From Albula goreensis (taxonomy: Eukaryota; Chordata; Actinopteri; Albuliformes; Albulidae), in assembly GCA_022829145.1 (NCBI GenBank), contig CM040758.1, positions 9,160,128 through 9,224,127 of the forward strand: a DNA stretch of 64,000 nucleotides, written 5' to 3'. The notes under the pieces are model-generated. The model was not told where the DNA came from and made no database searches. It was given only the letters and a program-made list of their open reading frames with translations. Shown piece after piece: positions 45,451 to 60,251 of the stretch. How positions within the stretch are numbered: position 1 is the first letter of the stretch; each line of letters starts with the position of its first letter. The position numbers were made by a program, and so were the translations under genes.

Positions 45451-48400
45451 TACAGATCAGTGAATTTTTGGCCTTGACTGAAAACAAACAACGACAGGTG
45501 TTTTCAGTCAATCTCTACCCCAGAGGGAGTGGTTTTCATACAACCCTTATCTTTCCCATCTGTTTCACATCCCTTCAATGATGCATCAATACTCATTTAC
45601 TTATATTTTTATTTTGCAGTCCTGCTAGAAATCTGTGACTTAAAAAATATTCACCATTTATACTGAAATGTAAAATATGCTGTACTTTCATGAATGTGGG
45701 ACATTTCTTGCCATCATAAATTTCCTGAGAGACTGATTTTGACAGTGAGTGGGACACAAATTACATATATTCAATCTCTGGTGTTCAATATTTTAATATA
45801 TTATAAATCAGAGTGGGCAATTCTGTCCTCTGAGAGCTGGTATGTGACAGGTACAGTGATGTTATCTGCTGTATTACAGATACCAGTAAAACTTTTCACA
45901 CTGGAGAAAAAAATCTTCAGTTGTCTTTGATGAGATTATCAATCGATGAAGCTGTCAGATCACATAAATTACTGGAGAACACTGGTACTAGTTGACAATG
46001 TGCGCCCTAATAACGAAGAGAAGTTGGAATAAAATCCAGAAACAGATTTAGCTCTCTTTGCCCACCCCTTTTCAAAACAGTCACATTTTTAAACAAATAT
46101 TTGTATTTCACTAGCCGTGTAAAACACATTTCAGCCAAACCGATTACAATATACCGGGGCTAGTATGACATAGTTACATCCACAGCTAATGAGATTACAG
46201 CATCTAGGCTGTGGCTGAATAGATTATTCCTTAAAATGCGTATTCCTGTTTTGCGCACATGCATATGAATATTTATGATTTGCTTAAGGCAAACATGAAT
46301 ATTGACATGCTTTTTTTGCTGAAAGGCTTCTTTGAATACATACTTTAAAATCCATGATTCAGTGATTTTGCCAATAAAAGACACATTTTAATTGCATTAT
46401 CTGATCAAGACATAACCCTTTTTGCATGGAGATTTGTGCTCTGAATAATTCTGTAATTTATACTTTGGAGATCCCTGATCTTGAGCGTTGATGTACACAT
46501 TTAAAGCTTTTAATGTCTCAGATAAATAGATACTCATTCAAGTGCCTTACTTAAAATACAGCTCTTAATCAAGCCACTGATACCTAATTTGGCTATTGGA
46601 TACCAATCTAGAAGCCACAGGATTAACCTTCTGCAACTGGAATTTTAAATCTCTTTTGAACCATTACTCAGCTATACAAAATTCAACAATACTCCACAGG
46701 TAAAACAAATAAATAGACACTGTTGCTTTGGAGTGAGTGATTTGTTTCCCAGTCGGTGTACTGCAGTATAACCATATGTACGTGTGTTTTTTCAGCTGAG
46801 ATTACAGGGTCTTGATAAAGTGCCATCAGAACCACAATCACAGAAAGACGAAGAATAAAACGAGACAAAGTGATGTCTTTACAAAAAACTGAGACAGAAG
46901 GTAACGCTGTACTGTGTATCAATACTAGATGCATTTGCTCAAGATCCATTTGCCTGCAGCATGGACACTGATCCATGACTCATCTAATACTTTGGGTCGA
47001 CAGAACATTCCCCGAACGTTATGGTGAATGCTCCCAAGACATAAGTTTGCCAAGCTTTCTCAATGACCTTTTTACCTGAAATGTTTTCTTGCTACTTTGA
47101 CAGAACTGTTTCAGAACTATGCTATATGATGGTTGAAGGAAGGTCTTATTATGACATTACATCAAAACCCAACGGTAATCTGACATTTTGTTTTACCTTG
47201 GAAATGTTGACAGGTATGAATAAAGAAAATTCTGCTCTCAGATTGACCATGCAGAAAAACTTAAGCTGGTTTCAATGCAGTGCCATATTTTCACCAATAG
47301 ATGGCACTGTCACATTCTCTTGATTCCACAAAACCTTCATGTTAAATAACTTGCTGACTGCGGTAACGTATAAACAATGTCTAATTCCTGAAATGCCCAC
47401 GTTCTGCATCCTTGGCCCTGCTCTGAGAATCTTATTATCTGGATGCTTGAAAGACTTATGCACCTATGGACCTTGGTGCATTAAATCACAGGCTATTGAT
47501 CGGGAAGTTAATCTTACAACCCTGCTACACATCGCTGTGTGTTATTGCCTTCTAATTAATTTAACCCTGTCAATCCTTTAGCACTGAAAAAAGGGCAATA
47601 CAAACGAATGGCCAAGGCTTTGAGAGTGTTTCTTTCCCCAGCTGCATCCTCAGGTGGGGGAAAGTCTGTGCAGGAGACATTCCCGTGGAGCACACGAGAG
47701 GAGAGATTTCATTAGGCGAAACCCGAGGGTACGCAAGTTGACTTTACAGTCAGGTGCAATGCTCCGTAACGGCGGCTGTGCTAATTACCAGCGGGAGTAA
47801 AAACTGTTGATGCTGAAATTATCCAGGTTTGGTGAATAGGGGTTTAGTTTTTACATCAAAAACGTGTCTTGCATTTAAGAAGCTCCCATCTTTCCTTTCA
47901 TTTTAAATCCTACGCCCTTTTTTCGAACCCAAGAAGAACTGTAAGGATTACCCCCACACAAAGACATTCTCTCGCTGACTCAGGAATAAGTGGCCAAACA
48001 CGTGACTTCCTCTGATTCACATGTTGATAAGCAATGCTATTTTTCACAATTCAGATTCACTGATCACATGTTGCTTAAACCATCAGCAGAACATAAAATC
48101 AACCTTGATAAGTTCACACACCTGCAGAAGTCTAACTGGACAGGGCTGGCTGCTAGTGACCAATAAGACTTAAGTTTCAATCCACTTAACCAATACTTCT
48201 ATTTCCAATGATCTGCTTGCCAATGTGGACCTTCGACCAATGAACCACCTGAAGGCCCAAGAAGCCCTGCTCTTCATGTCTTACATGTGTAAACTTGCCT
48301 TTTCCATATTGTTCACATTAAGGTTGGATTACAGTATAGCACTAATGTATGGTCATTAATACCCATTTATAGAGCTTTGTATATACCAGGCTGACTGAGC

Positions 48401-48993
48401 TATCCCACTATTGAGGAAGGTACACCGTCCATGTCTGAACACTTCCAGAGTGCTTTGTTTCAGACTCCAAGTAGCAGTCTGTATGATGATCTGAGTTTTA
48501 TATTCTTTGTGGATACACAAAACTCCCGTCTCTAACACACAAATCTGAGACATAGTGGAACCATTTCTCATCTTCCTCCTTTGTTTGTCTCAGACTGAGA
48601 CTCACATGCGCATAGCCAGTCTTTGTCAATTGGCTCATGATGGGAATTACAGCAGCATTCAGTGGATAATACTTACTTTTTTTTTTTTTTCAACAAGCGT
48701 GAGCACATTTACCGAATGAGTGACTTGGGAGCCCCTTTTCCATTTGTTTTGCCATTGCTTCAGTGTGCATGAATCATTAAATACTGCGCTGTACACACTG
48801 AAGACCTCTGACAAGCTAGACATCTGAGAGCCCAGCACAGCTCTTTATTCAGGTGGGGACTGCTTCACATTGGTGATGGTGGAAGTGGGCCCTTGGTGCC
48901 ACCCCCGCCCACCCACCTATCTCACAGGACAGTAGAGCTTTTAATTAAACTATTGAAAAGTTCAATTTAAATGCGCTACACTTGTGTTCTTCA

Positions 48994-49017
48994 ACATCAT
49001 CGTCATCATCATCATCA
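48994..49017. repeat. (ATC)n trinucleotide repeat
   Basis: CATCATCGTCATCATCATC-type run with one G substitution. Confidence 0.88.
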
Positions 49018-49050
49018 ATGTTCTCAAGACATTAGAGATTTCATATTGTA

Positions 49051-49153
49051 ACATTCCACTCCATTCCATTAAACTCCATTATTTTACATTCCACTCTGTT
49101 CCATTCCATTGTTTTAAAACAGCACAATATATTCCATTCCATTATATCCCATT
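49051..49153. repeat. Degenerate (ATTCC)n satellite-like tract
   Basis: Repeated ATTCCATT, CCATTCCATT and ATTCCACT units over about 100 bp, with AT-rich spacers. The pentamer is the ATTCC/GGAAT unit, here highly decayed. Confidence 0.75.
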
Positions 49154-50304
49154 CACCTCTGTTCTGATCTACTATGTGCCCCTGCAATCAGATCCTGTTG
49201 TATCTCCTTAGCAGATGCCATTCCCTTGGGTTAATGACATCACATACATTTTGCATATCACCCATTTATACAGTTGTATGTTTACTGAAGCGATACTGGA
49301 CCGCTGAGCGCAAGTTAAACAGGAACAAAATGTTTGACAGAACAGGGTTTTAACCCTTTCCTGGGGCAGAGCGTGGAGCAGAAAGACATGACAACGCTCA
49401 CGTGTAGGTGCACAGGAGCCCAGAGGCATCACTTGCAGTGCAATGATATCGTGAGAACATTCTGCCCCCACCCCCACCCCCGTCCTGGCGATAATCCTCA
49501 GGGGGACGGGTGCGTGCCTGCTTCCACCCCCAGTCATGCTGCAGCTATTTAGGTTTGTTCACAGTCAGCTGAGCAGCGGGCGGTGAGAGCGGAAGCTTCC
49601 GGATGAACGGGCAGGGAAAACAGGTCGTGTGTAAAGAGAGGGGCGTGGGCTATGTGTTCAAACGCTCATGTCAATCAGTGGGCCAGGTGACAGAAAGGTC
49701 ACGCTAGTGCCCCTGCTTGTAGTTAGTGCTGTCAACAGGAGAACCACCCCCCAAGCTTCTAGTGACTCTTTCAAAGTAAGGTTTGAGGTTGTCTGGCATG
49801 TCATCGGTCCTTCTCAGGCAGACGCTACCAAGAAGTTCTGCAGGTTGTACTCTGCTGTCTAAAAGCGTAGTGCTGGACAGAAATGAAAGTAGATGAGCTT
49901 TCCCTCTGAACTGGCTTCTGCTCGAGAATTCTTTTAGCCAGGGAGTTTTTTCTTGTCATTGTCACTGTAAGACTTCTCAGTGGGGGTTTCAGGCCCCGGC
50001 TCCTCTATATAAAGCTGCTTCTTTACTGGTATCGATAAAAGCAATGCAAAAATAAAACTGAAATGAGTTGTAGCCTACCGTTAATCCTGAAGCAAAAGAA
50101 AGCTTTATTGGTCCCCTTTAACATAATCACATGCGCAGGTGTTTGATTTTGAGGTGAGATGCACCTGTCAAGTAGCTCTGGCATAAGTTGGACTGAGTGA
50201 TGGATTTCAGAGCTGACTCAATGGAAGCTGCTTTCCTTCCTGTGTGTAGGGGAGAGACTGCAGCTGTGTCAATGCTTAGTTGTAACATGCCACACCACCT
50301 CACA

Positions 50305-50317
50305 CCACTAGGGGGCA
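50305..50317 (+). promoter_or_regulatory. CTCF-like core motif, plus orientation
   Basis: CCACTAGGGGGCA is a full match to the CTCF core, identical in sequence to the minus-strand motif at 24550-24562. Confidence 0.4.
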
Positions 50318-50732
50318 ATGTTTCCTCTAAAATTTGTTTGTGGAGGAGATGGAAAAATCATATTTTTCTTCCTTAAAAAACCATTAGTAGTAGACACATT
50401 GATAATAATGAAGTTCTTCCCAGTTTTCAGAAGATTGCATTCTGCCAGCTTTAATGGAAACTGCTGTAAACACAAGGTTCCATATATAACAGGGGAGATC
50501 TGTGTGAACTCTCTTATTTTTTTATTTTAAGGATAACAATCACAAACAGCAAAAGAATGACTGCCTTGCAGATATATTGTTTTTCTGTTTATTGGATGCA
50601 TTTCACAGTAAAATTCAGATGAGGTGTGAAGTGACATCTGAACTGAATTGACTTTTATTATTGTTCTGGCCTCTTATGGGTAAAAAAGATTGGAAAATAG
50701 TTTGATATTATTCATTATTTGGGGGTCTGACA

Positions 50733-50757
50733 TACACACACCCACACACACACACAG
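50733..50757. repeat. (CA)n microsatellite
   Basis: A short CA run with a CCC interruption. Confidence 0.85.
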
Positions 50758-53700
50758 TTTGTGCGTATGCATAGGAGTGTGTGCTTAGCTTGCCAACCCC
50801 CCCCACCATCACAACTGCAAAAAGTGCTGTCTGCTTTGCTTTGTCCTGAATGTTTGAACCTCGGGTTGTAACTATGACTAACAGCTATAACTCAGTTCTA
50901 CAGTACACAGTCTGAAGTACAAAAGTAGGAGATTTGGTCTCCAGTGTAACCGTACAGTGCCTGCAGCATATAAGACAGGAGTGAGGCAAGAGTTATGATT
51001 GCTTAGTGGAAAATGTATCAATACTAATTACATGATGTGCATTCTGTAATTTAATCACTGATTTAAATACATTCATGCTTTAATTCACTGAGAATATCTG
51101 TAATAATACACCCCCTAATGTGTTCTTAAGGTCAAAACAACTGTAACATTAGGAATTGAAACTGTAAAAATGGAGATACAGTGATTAATCTTAATGAAAC
51201 AGTTTAATGACTGCAACTTTATTTATACAGTATGCTTAAAGAGTGTTCCCCAAAATGGACACAGGTCAGCAAACACAATTAAAAAAGCCATGAAATGAGC
51301 AAAAAACATGATATGAAGATTAAAGTAACAAATACACAGTGCTGAAAAGAGACAATATAATATAATAAATAAAACAGAATAAAATCAGTCTAAAGTATTT
51401 AATCAGTTTCTCAGCACTTTTCTGCTTGAGAGGTGGGCAGAGTATAAGGCTCGGCATAAGGCTACGCACAGAAGCGTAGGGGCTTTGGAATTGGCAGGGT
51501 GCTCTCCTTTTGTCATTGAACCAATAACCTTCCAGTATTTAGTCATGATTGTCATTCATTTTGTATAGCAAGCTGGTCTTCAGTCTAGACTGGGAACACT
51601 TCTCCCTTTCCTCATCCAAGTCCAACCTCCAGAAATCACTGTGGTACCTCACATGTGGAGTGTGGATCAGAAAAAACAAAACTGACCATGTATGATGTCC
51701 AGAGGAATCAAACACAATGCATGTCTTAAAGTTAGATGTGTGTTTAATTTGATGGCATAAGAATACAAATACAAAAACGAAAAGGCCTGTATTTTTTTAG
51801 CATATCAAAACACACCTAAAATGAAGATCCAGTAGAAATCAAACGATCAGCTTTGTGATGAAAAACAGTAAATGAATATAGTTGTTAAAACAACAGCTAT
51901 TTTCTGCTCCTAGCATTGTGGAAGCAAGACCAAGTTTGATGGTGGACTTCAATTTGGTAGATAATTATTTCCTCTACTGTAATGTGATACATTCTTAATT
52001 GTCATGTCTAGTGACAACTTCATGTGCCACATATGGATTTATGGATTTTTTTTGCTTAATTATTTATAGCTGAGTAGTCATGGAACAGCCAGATACTTTT
52101 TTATTGATATTTGCGTGATCACTGAGACACAACGGATCTTTGACACAACAAGGGATAGACAACAGAATAATGCAGGAAAAAGCAGAATTCACAGCTAAGC
52201 TCAGCGCATTACACAGACCTATAATGTAATTGACCCAAACGACATCTCTGCTTGTCGCTTGTACAGATTCACATACCATGTTTCCTTCAAGCACCTGCAT
52301 GGATTTTGTTGGTTGGCAGTTTCTCTGAGATTCTAAAGATTATGGATTTCTGGAGGAAATTTCTCCAGGTCTTTTGGGCCTTGGCTAGACAATTTTCTGC
52401 CCCATTGAGTCTTTCCTGCATGAGAAGTTGCACAAAGGTCATGTCACATGATCACAGCCCTCATTTGGACAGAATGCCTCACTTCTGAAAGCCCCAAACC
52501 CTTTGTCATGATCACAATCACATATCAACATTATAGACCAAAAGGGTTCCCAAAATGGTGAGGAATGCAGTCTGCCATTGGTGGTCAGGGGGTCATATAG
52601 TATTGTCATACATCTGTAGGAGGCAGAATGCTTTTGGCCAATCAGATGCATGCAATCTGCCTGTGCTGGTTGCGCAGAAAGTGCATGCCTCCGATACATT
52701 TTCTACGCAGTTCAGGCAGGTAATAGAGACATGAAAAGAAGCAGGGGCCAGCAACTCAATCTTCAGAGAAGGTTGCCTGTTTCTACCACAAAGAGATAGG
52801 TGAGAATATTCAACTAGTTAAAATATGGATTAAAAGTCAATTCTGGGCTTAAAAATGTATAAACAAAACTATCGCAGTCACATCAGTTAATACGCTTACA
52901 TGACTAGAGTGGTTGTTTTATCTTTTCTGAGAAGTCTTTTTGTCATTTGTCAAAACAGCCAATATCTGGTTTGTAGAAAACAACATTATTATAAATAATA
53001 TGTCTGCAGTAATATAACATACTGTTTAACATTTCCTTTTCTAAACAACAAGTCAAAGCAGAAAGATCACAATTTGATAAATGAGTATAAGATAAGATGA
53101 ATATATCTCCATAGACATATGCACTTCTCTGTTAATTGATGTGCATTTATGCCTAATTGGTCGTCACTGATGACTAATTGAGATGATTCAGGTTCTGAAC
53201 TGGAATCATTGTTAATGATTCCTGAGCAAGTAGCTTCATGAGGGGCATCTTGTATTGGCCTTTTTTTTTCTTGAGGGCTGGATTCAAGACAGTAAAACTT
53301 GTTGATTGAAAATTCATACATCATATCAAGCAGGTGTTTGGTGAAGACGGAGATTCAACCTGGCAATTCAAACATAAACTATAACTGACAGGATTTATTT
53401 GTGCCCAAATAATAAATGAGAATCTGACCAACATCAAGCCTGGCACACCCCTGGCATGGTAAATGACGGCAACAGTGAGTGCTGTTCCCATGTGATTAAG
53501 GTGGTAGCTTCCTGAAATCTGTCGATATCTGACCATCTGGGTTCACCGCTTGGCAGGTCTAATCAAGATGAGGGGGCTTTTCAAAACACAACAAATGATT
53601 TCACAAAAGGTTTATTACAATGTTTTTGGTAGAGGATCTTTCTTATTTTTGAAGACCACCCCCCTCTCTAGGAACCTCTATCATACAAGAAGTTAAAGCT

Positions 53701-56700
53701 CTGATTCTAAGTCACAGGCAGAAATGAGACCCACTGTATTGGGACAGAACAAGTGACAATGACAATAGCAGTGACTGTCTCATTTTGTCGGAATTTCGCT
53801 TCATTGTTTGAAAAAGGAATTGCTACTTTTTGATGTTTGACTGTCTGACAAGACTGTGTAAACAGGCTGCCACACATTTTATTTGCTTTGAGGAATGAAA
53901 TAAAGTGGCATTTCCCATTTCCTAACCCTGTTGAATTTGATTAAGTGTGGAAATGCCAGGATTTCTTTTATAATAAGAAGTAAATGCATCCATGTTTTGG
54001 AGATTCAATTAACGAGCAGTCACCCTCTTTAGAAACAATTACAAGTAAAACAATCCTTGAATGAAATTTTACATCCCGCCATTATACCAATGCTGCATAT
54101 TCTAAACCCATTAAAATGGAAATCATTCTGAATTTGCTGCAGGAGATTTGATTTTTTGAAGGGTTAATGCTACTGAAATCATTGTGGTGTAGAACAGAAA
54201 TTTGAAATGCATCATAAACATTTACTGTTTTTGACGTGGTTGACCTGTCCGATCCAAGGAATTGCTCGCCACTAAAAGAAAGAACCCAGTGGGGTTTAAC
54301 TCTGTATCTCCCTGGTTGCATGGATATAAAACTAGTCCCCAATGAAGTGGTACATTTCTCCTCATTACTAGGTCTATTTGCTTCTATTGCCCCACATCTC
54401 GAGGGTGCTGTAAAAAATGATCCAACCCTAGCTTCTATAAACCTGAAAAAGGAATGGTAGCCTGAAAGCATTAGGGTGGTATTAAGGGCACTTTTCATAC
54501 GGGGTCATTCTCCAGGTTGGATTGAAACGTAGGCCCTGCCTCACGCTTAACACCTAATAGCGACTTTGTACAATTTCCTGCTCATGCTTCAGATTTTATG
54601 TCAGCTCAGCATAAACAGTTTCACAGCTCCATTACGTTGAAACTGACGAACCGTTCACCAATTAGCGATTTCATTTGCATTAACTCCGCCCCCAAACCCA
54701 GCATCCAGGATGGTCTGGTAATACCTCAGCCTGAGTGATCCCTATCTTCTGTTGAATCAGCTGTGTTCGGAAAGTTGGTAGCATCTTCTCAAGAGCCATA
54801 CACTGGATTTGTTTGTTGTTGGAATCGCATGTTTGATGGTACACATTAGTGAGGGGGCCATGCAGTGACATTAAAAACATGAGGTTAAAAACAGGAGCAC
54901 GGAACCAAACAAACAGCCTGGAGCAATAATGTGACAAAAATACGGCTAATTGGTTCTGGCCCCAGAGTCATTTTGTGGGGCAGGCAGTAGGATTGTTCCC
55001 AACAATTACCGCTATTAAATATCTTGCACAATATTCTCTCGCTTGGAGCGACTGCTCTGTCGGGGAAGGATAAAAAGCAAATGCTTTCTGGGAAAAAAAA
55101 AATCATGAAGTTATTCAACACAACACTGCCTTTATTAAGTCTGAAAAGCCTTTATCGAGACTGTGTTTTATGTATTTACTGTCATTATGTTGTTTGACTG
55201 TCAAAAGTTGTTAAATATTCAAGGCCGCCCTACTACACCAAGAAAAAAAAAACAACTGAATTTTATTTGTTTATATACTTACATACTGAGTGGTAGACAT
55301 GACTGAATCTAACTGAATTCAGTTCCACAAGTTGTTCAACTATATATTACATGTCAACATGTGGTAGACATGAGTAGAATGACAATGTTTAAATCTCAAT
55401 ATTTAAGTATTGCAGAATAATAAGTGTAAGAATATCACTCAGTAAATACTGTATAGATAACCAGCCAGCAACCACCTTGTCTTTTGAGAGTACAAAAATT
55501 GGACTGTACTGTTTCACTTGTAACTTACCCCCCATTATTATATTTTGAATATGCACTGTATTAACAAGATCTGATACCAAATCATTCACTTCCCTCCTCA
55601 TAAACAGCCATAATGAAAGAGAGTGGTGAATTTATTTAGCTTTAAAATTAACTAATTAAACTGTTAAGAGGGCTAAGAGAAGTAGATGAGAACATGATAA
55701 ATAATATAGAATAATTCTAAATTGCCTTCATGCTGTGGATTTCTTTTCATTTAGTGGGTCTACAAAGAGTTAGCATGGAGTGGATTACCCATGACACTCT
55801 CACATGTGGTATTCAACCAGGTGATGCATGGCAGCCATTTTGAACAAGGTACAATCAGCAGAAGCAGGAAAACTAAGAATTATATCCGGTCTATTGGACT
55901 CTGGACTTAAACACTTTGCAGTTTTATCTCTAAAGAAGACACATTAGAAAAACAATACAGACAACCTGGTGAAATAACCTCATATGAATAACACAGAATA
56001 GGAGCTGAGTAAAAATAGCATTTGATTTAAGAAACCAATTAAAGTAGACATGTGCTTGAGCACTAGCACAAGCACTGGAGCAATTTCCTGTTATTGCCCC
56101 ACATATGCTCCATTATGGCCCTGCATTCCCATTTGGTAACAGGTCAAATTCAGCTAATTAACCGTAACAATACCTTTGCAGACATTAAGATAAGATTGAA
56201 CCCTAGGCTTAAAAATTCAGTACGGCTTAAATTCATCTCCAATCATTGATCCCATGAGTGAACTTGATCACTTTCACAACCTGGATTAATGGACATTTCA
56301 GCTCTGACCCCAACATTATGTTTGCTGCTCAAAGCAGCATTGAATATTAATGTTACCCTTTGACAATATTTCTACATTGTAAAAAAAAATCAGATAACGC
56401 ATAAAGAATCGTTATGTAAATGTAAAGATTTTTTCAACGCAAACGTCTTTTTAATCATTCTTTTTTTCCTTTCTCCTCAGCTGAATTTATCACATTTCAA
56501 TTACACCGGTGTCAAGCCTGCCCATGGTGAAACTTTATCATTACAACACACAGCAGAGGCAGAGTTCACATCCTACGCCCAGACTTTATGGGTTCACAAT
56601 GACAATGGCCATTAAAGCTTTACAGTCTCATGTAATCCATTTCATCTTACACCCGCCGACGTAAATGCCGCAATCAGGCTTCCCTATATTGAACTGTAAA

Positions 56701-58372
56701 TCAGGGTGGGTCTAAATGTCTGGTGGAACCACTGAGTAGTGGACATTTTAATTTGAACCTGTAGATCGTCTACATCATAAAGAAGCCTTGTATCTCCATA
56801 TTTGCCATTTTTGACTTTGATACATGAATAGAAAGCTTGAGTCATAAATTTGAGGTTTCTTTACTCTGTAAAATGTATTCACGACATCATGTCAATAAAA
56901 CTTGCAATTCCAATGTAATGTACTATTAAAAGTTTTTCTCATTTCCTGAAAAGTTGCCTTTTTTCGAAAAACTCTGATTTTTTTAATGACTCTGATGATA
57001 TTAAGGCTTGCATAACAAAGGACTCCCCTGTATATAGTCAGTTATAAGTGTAGTCAGTTTAAGTAAAGAGCAAGTCTGAAACCTTCAGCTAAGCTAAGCG
57101 CTATGTGTCAAAAAAGAGAGGAAGGAAGGATATGTCAGAGACATGATACCACAAAACCCGAAAGGGAACATGTCAAACAGACATTTCCCTCTGAAGCTGG
57201 AGCGCAGCAGGCATAGGTACGCGCTACAGCGGCCCTAATCTGAGCTACCAGCTTCGGAGAACATGGAGACGTAGAGCTGACTGCTGTTGATAAAGCAAGC
57301 CCGTTATCAGCAGCATGCATACAGAGGAACATGAAAGCCGAAAGGATGTAAGGAAACGGGCGCAATTAGCAGCTTTAATGGCAGATAAGTACTCAGAAGT
57401 GAGGCCTTGACTAAAACTCAGTCAAAGAAAATGTACAACCATTTGAATGCCACAAACAAAATGTGTGGTGCCATTTAATGAATTAACTTTTTAAAATCTT
57501 TATGAATATCTTTTCCTCACCACACTGCTACGCAACTATGAATGTACACAATGTGCTATCTCCTCCATCTTCCCACCCACCCTCACCACCCTTACCTTCA
57601 GCACAAGCTAATTCAGAAGTGCTTTTATTTGACAGACTGTATCACTGCTATTATCGTAAAATATTCTTAGACTTCATGGATGGTACTTTGGGCTAATGTC
57701 ACTGCTTATACAGGCTGCTTTCACAGGCTGTAAAAACACGCTCTGCAGGATGATAATGAATGAGTGTGACCTGAAATGGCACAATTTCAGTGTTGATAGA
57801 GTAGGGCACATACCAATCTCTGCATTGCAGATTCACTACTCAGCCAACAATATTACAATGAATGCATGGCATAAGTAAGGGTGTGGAGTGCTGTTCATTC
57901 ATTCTCCCTGTCAAACTCAGTATTGTAGGGTACTGTATAATGTACAATTACCTCAGAAATTACCATATATCCCCATTCACACCCCCTCTGATTTTCTTGA
58001 TTTATTTTTTGTATCCAGTGAGTGTGTCCGATCGTTCTATTCAGCCACTTACACCTGTCATTCAAACTAATTAATTTACCTAAAAATATTTAAATAACTG
58101 AGTCAAGATATATTCACCAGAAAGGGTTGGGTACACTACTTGATGGAGCTATAGTTTAAAGTAAAAGGTGCTCATTAGTGATATGGCTTTGCATTTAAAA
58201 GTTCAGGGGAAAAGAGTGTTAAGATAGCATGCTGCATTGAATAGCTGAGGGAGTAAACAGATGTTGCGATCAGGGTCGATTGCTTACCTACCCTCCTCCG
58301 TTTAGATGAGGTTTTTCAGGCAGTGGGTCCCCGGCTCTGGGTTTCACAGGAACACAGCATGAGGCAGCACTA

Positions 58373-58386
58373 GCGCCCCCTGGGGC
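58373..58386 (-). promoter_or_regulatory. CTCF-like core motif, minus orientation
   Basis: The minus strand reads GCCCCAGGGGGCGC, a good match to the CTCF core apart from the 5' positions. Confidence 0.35.
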
Positions 58387-59162
58387 TGTGTCGCCACACA
58401 ACACCGGCTGCGGAGGAAAATTGCGTAGCTCAGGACAGAAGTCGATGCAGTCTTTTGAAAACTTTTAATTGAGGCCATTTATTTTTCTCAGAAAATATGT
58501 GAAAGCACATTCATCTTTTTGTTTGGAAATGCGTTTTTTTCTGTTCTCCATTTCTTTGAAACCTGAAACAAAAAACTGTGATTAATATCTATTGACAATG
58601 AAGTATTTTGTTGAAGTAAATTGTGAGGGGTTCAGCCTAAGGTGCTGGAAGAGCATGACTTGCTCAAAAATAAGCAGCAGTAACTGGTTTCGACTGTTTA
58701 AAAACAATAGATACATCCGCCAATTTAAAAAATCACAATAAATAAATGATATTAAACTCTGACATGACATTATGTATGTGCCATACATACAGGTCAATAT
58801 AGCTGGACCTATGCCATGTCAGGAGTACATACAACAAATTTTGTCCTTTTTCCAGTTAGAAAAGCATATTATAAAACATAAACAGTATCAACAAGACAAA
58901 AAATGGATGTTTTAGTGAACTACATCAAGCCGGTATGGTTAATATGACATTCAGTACATAATGATAAAGATCTTCTTTACCCCCGTATTGAATAATCTCT
59001 TTCTTATGGAGTGTCATTCAAGATGACAGTGACCATTGACAACTGAACATGATAAGCAACAGTCTATGCCTGACACCGTTCTTCTTCATATGAGACTAAC
59101 ACTATTCACATTCATAGGAGCATGCTACTATTCTTACCCACACTATTAATCTCCATACATAC

Positions 59163-59394
59163 GCTCTTAGAAAAAAAATGCTCCTTAAGGGCTATTCGCT
59201 TGCCCTGCTAGGGGAACCCTTAAAGGTTCTTCTTTGATATGAATTTCACAAACAGGTTCTCTGTAGAACCTTATTCTGAGGGTTATATACAGAGCTCCTT
59301 AAAGATGTTTGTATCTAAGATGAACTTTTAAGGGTTCCCCCAACAGGACAAATGAAAAACCTTTCAATGTGCTAGAAAGCACTTTTTTGTGTGA
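59163..59394. mobile_element. MITE-like element of the 'TCTTAGAAAAAA...AGAACC' fish family
   Basis: Starts GCTCTTAGAAAAAAAATGCT and ends AGCACTTTTTTGTGTGA, inverted-repeat ends 230 bp apart. The interior repeats GGTTCT/AGAACC and GGGTTCCCC/GGGGAACCC in both orientations, so the whole unit is a loose palindrome. This is typical of a very common teleost non-autonomous DNA element. It is non-coding. Confidence 0.75.
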
Positions 59395-60251
59395 TCCCAA
59401 ACAAGCATTTATAGAACATTCTGAAAAGACACCTGATTTCCACATAACCATAAACTAGTCAAGACCAATAAAACAATATAAGACCAATATATTATATTTT
59501 CCCCTGTAAAATGAAACGGGACCTTTCATTAGTAGATCCTCCTGTATACAGGTCAACAACTGACCTGGTTAACACTTGCTCGAAAGGTTACCTTGTTTTT
59601 AAAAATATATGTTTTGTATGGCCTGTGCCTACTATTGCAGTTTTTCTGTTATAACCACTTATTAACAAAGTCAATATGACTTCACAGGTATACGCACAAA
59701 AATTAACAATGCTGCTTGCAAACAATTTTAAAAAATGTGATACTTTCAGATGACATGCTCTCTATATAAAACAAACCATTTATGGATTGCCTGGGGATTG
59801 AATTGAGACTTATTAATTTTTCAGATGGCCATTCAATCCACAGTTGTGTTGTTGCTGTAAAACCTTGCTACTACTGTTTTTTTTCCATTTAGCTGTTCTT
59901 GTGTACCTTTCTGTGTGCCTCAGTAACAAACCCTATTATTAAAATATTGTATAACAATGAAAATTTCATGAGACTTGGACTTTAAGTGCTGCTGTGGGCT
60001 ACAACAGAAGTCAATTTAATATTTGATTAAAAAGAAAAAACTACAAATCGACTCAGTGGGTTGTTTCTTCACATTGCTATTTGCATTTGGAAGTTTTTTT
60101 TTTTAGGAATTTCTTTTTCTGTTCTTTAATTAGAACTAACACATGCATGCAGTACAAGCAATAACTTTTTATTGATTAGGAGTTTAAAATTACAACAAAA
60201 ACCAGTTTGCATGGAGGGGAAAGTTTAAAAGAATATTGGCTCTATTTTAGT

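Noticed and set aside
54082..54498. 138-codon minus-strand open frame with an overlapping plus-strand frame
   Set aside because: No recognisable domain, no exon-like splice sites or neighbours. Could be a conserved non-coding block, but that cannot be shown here.
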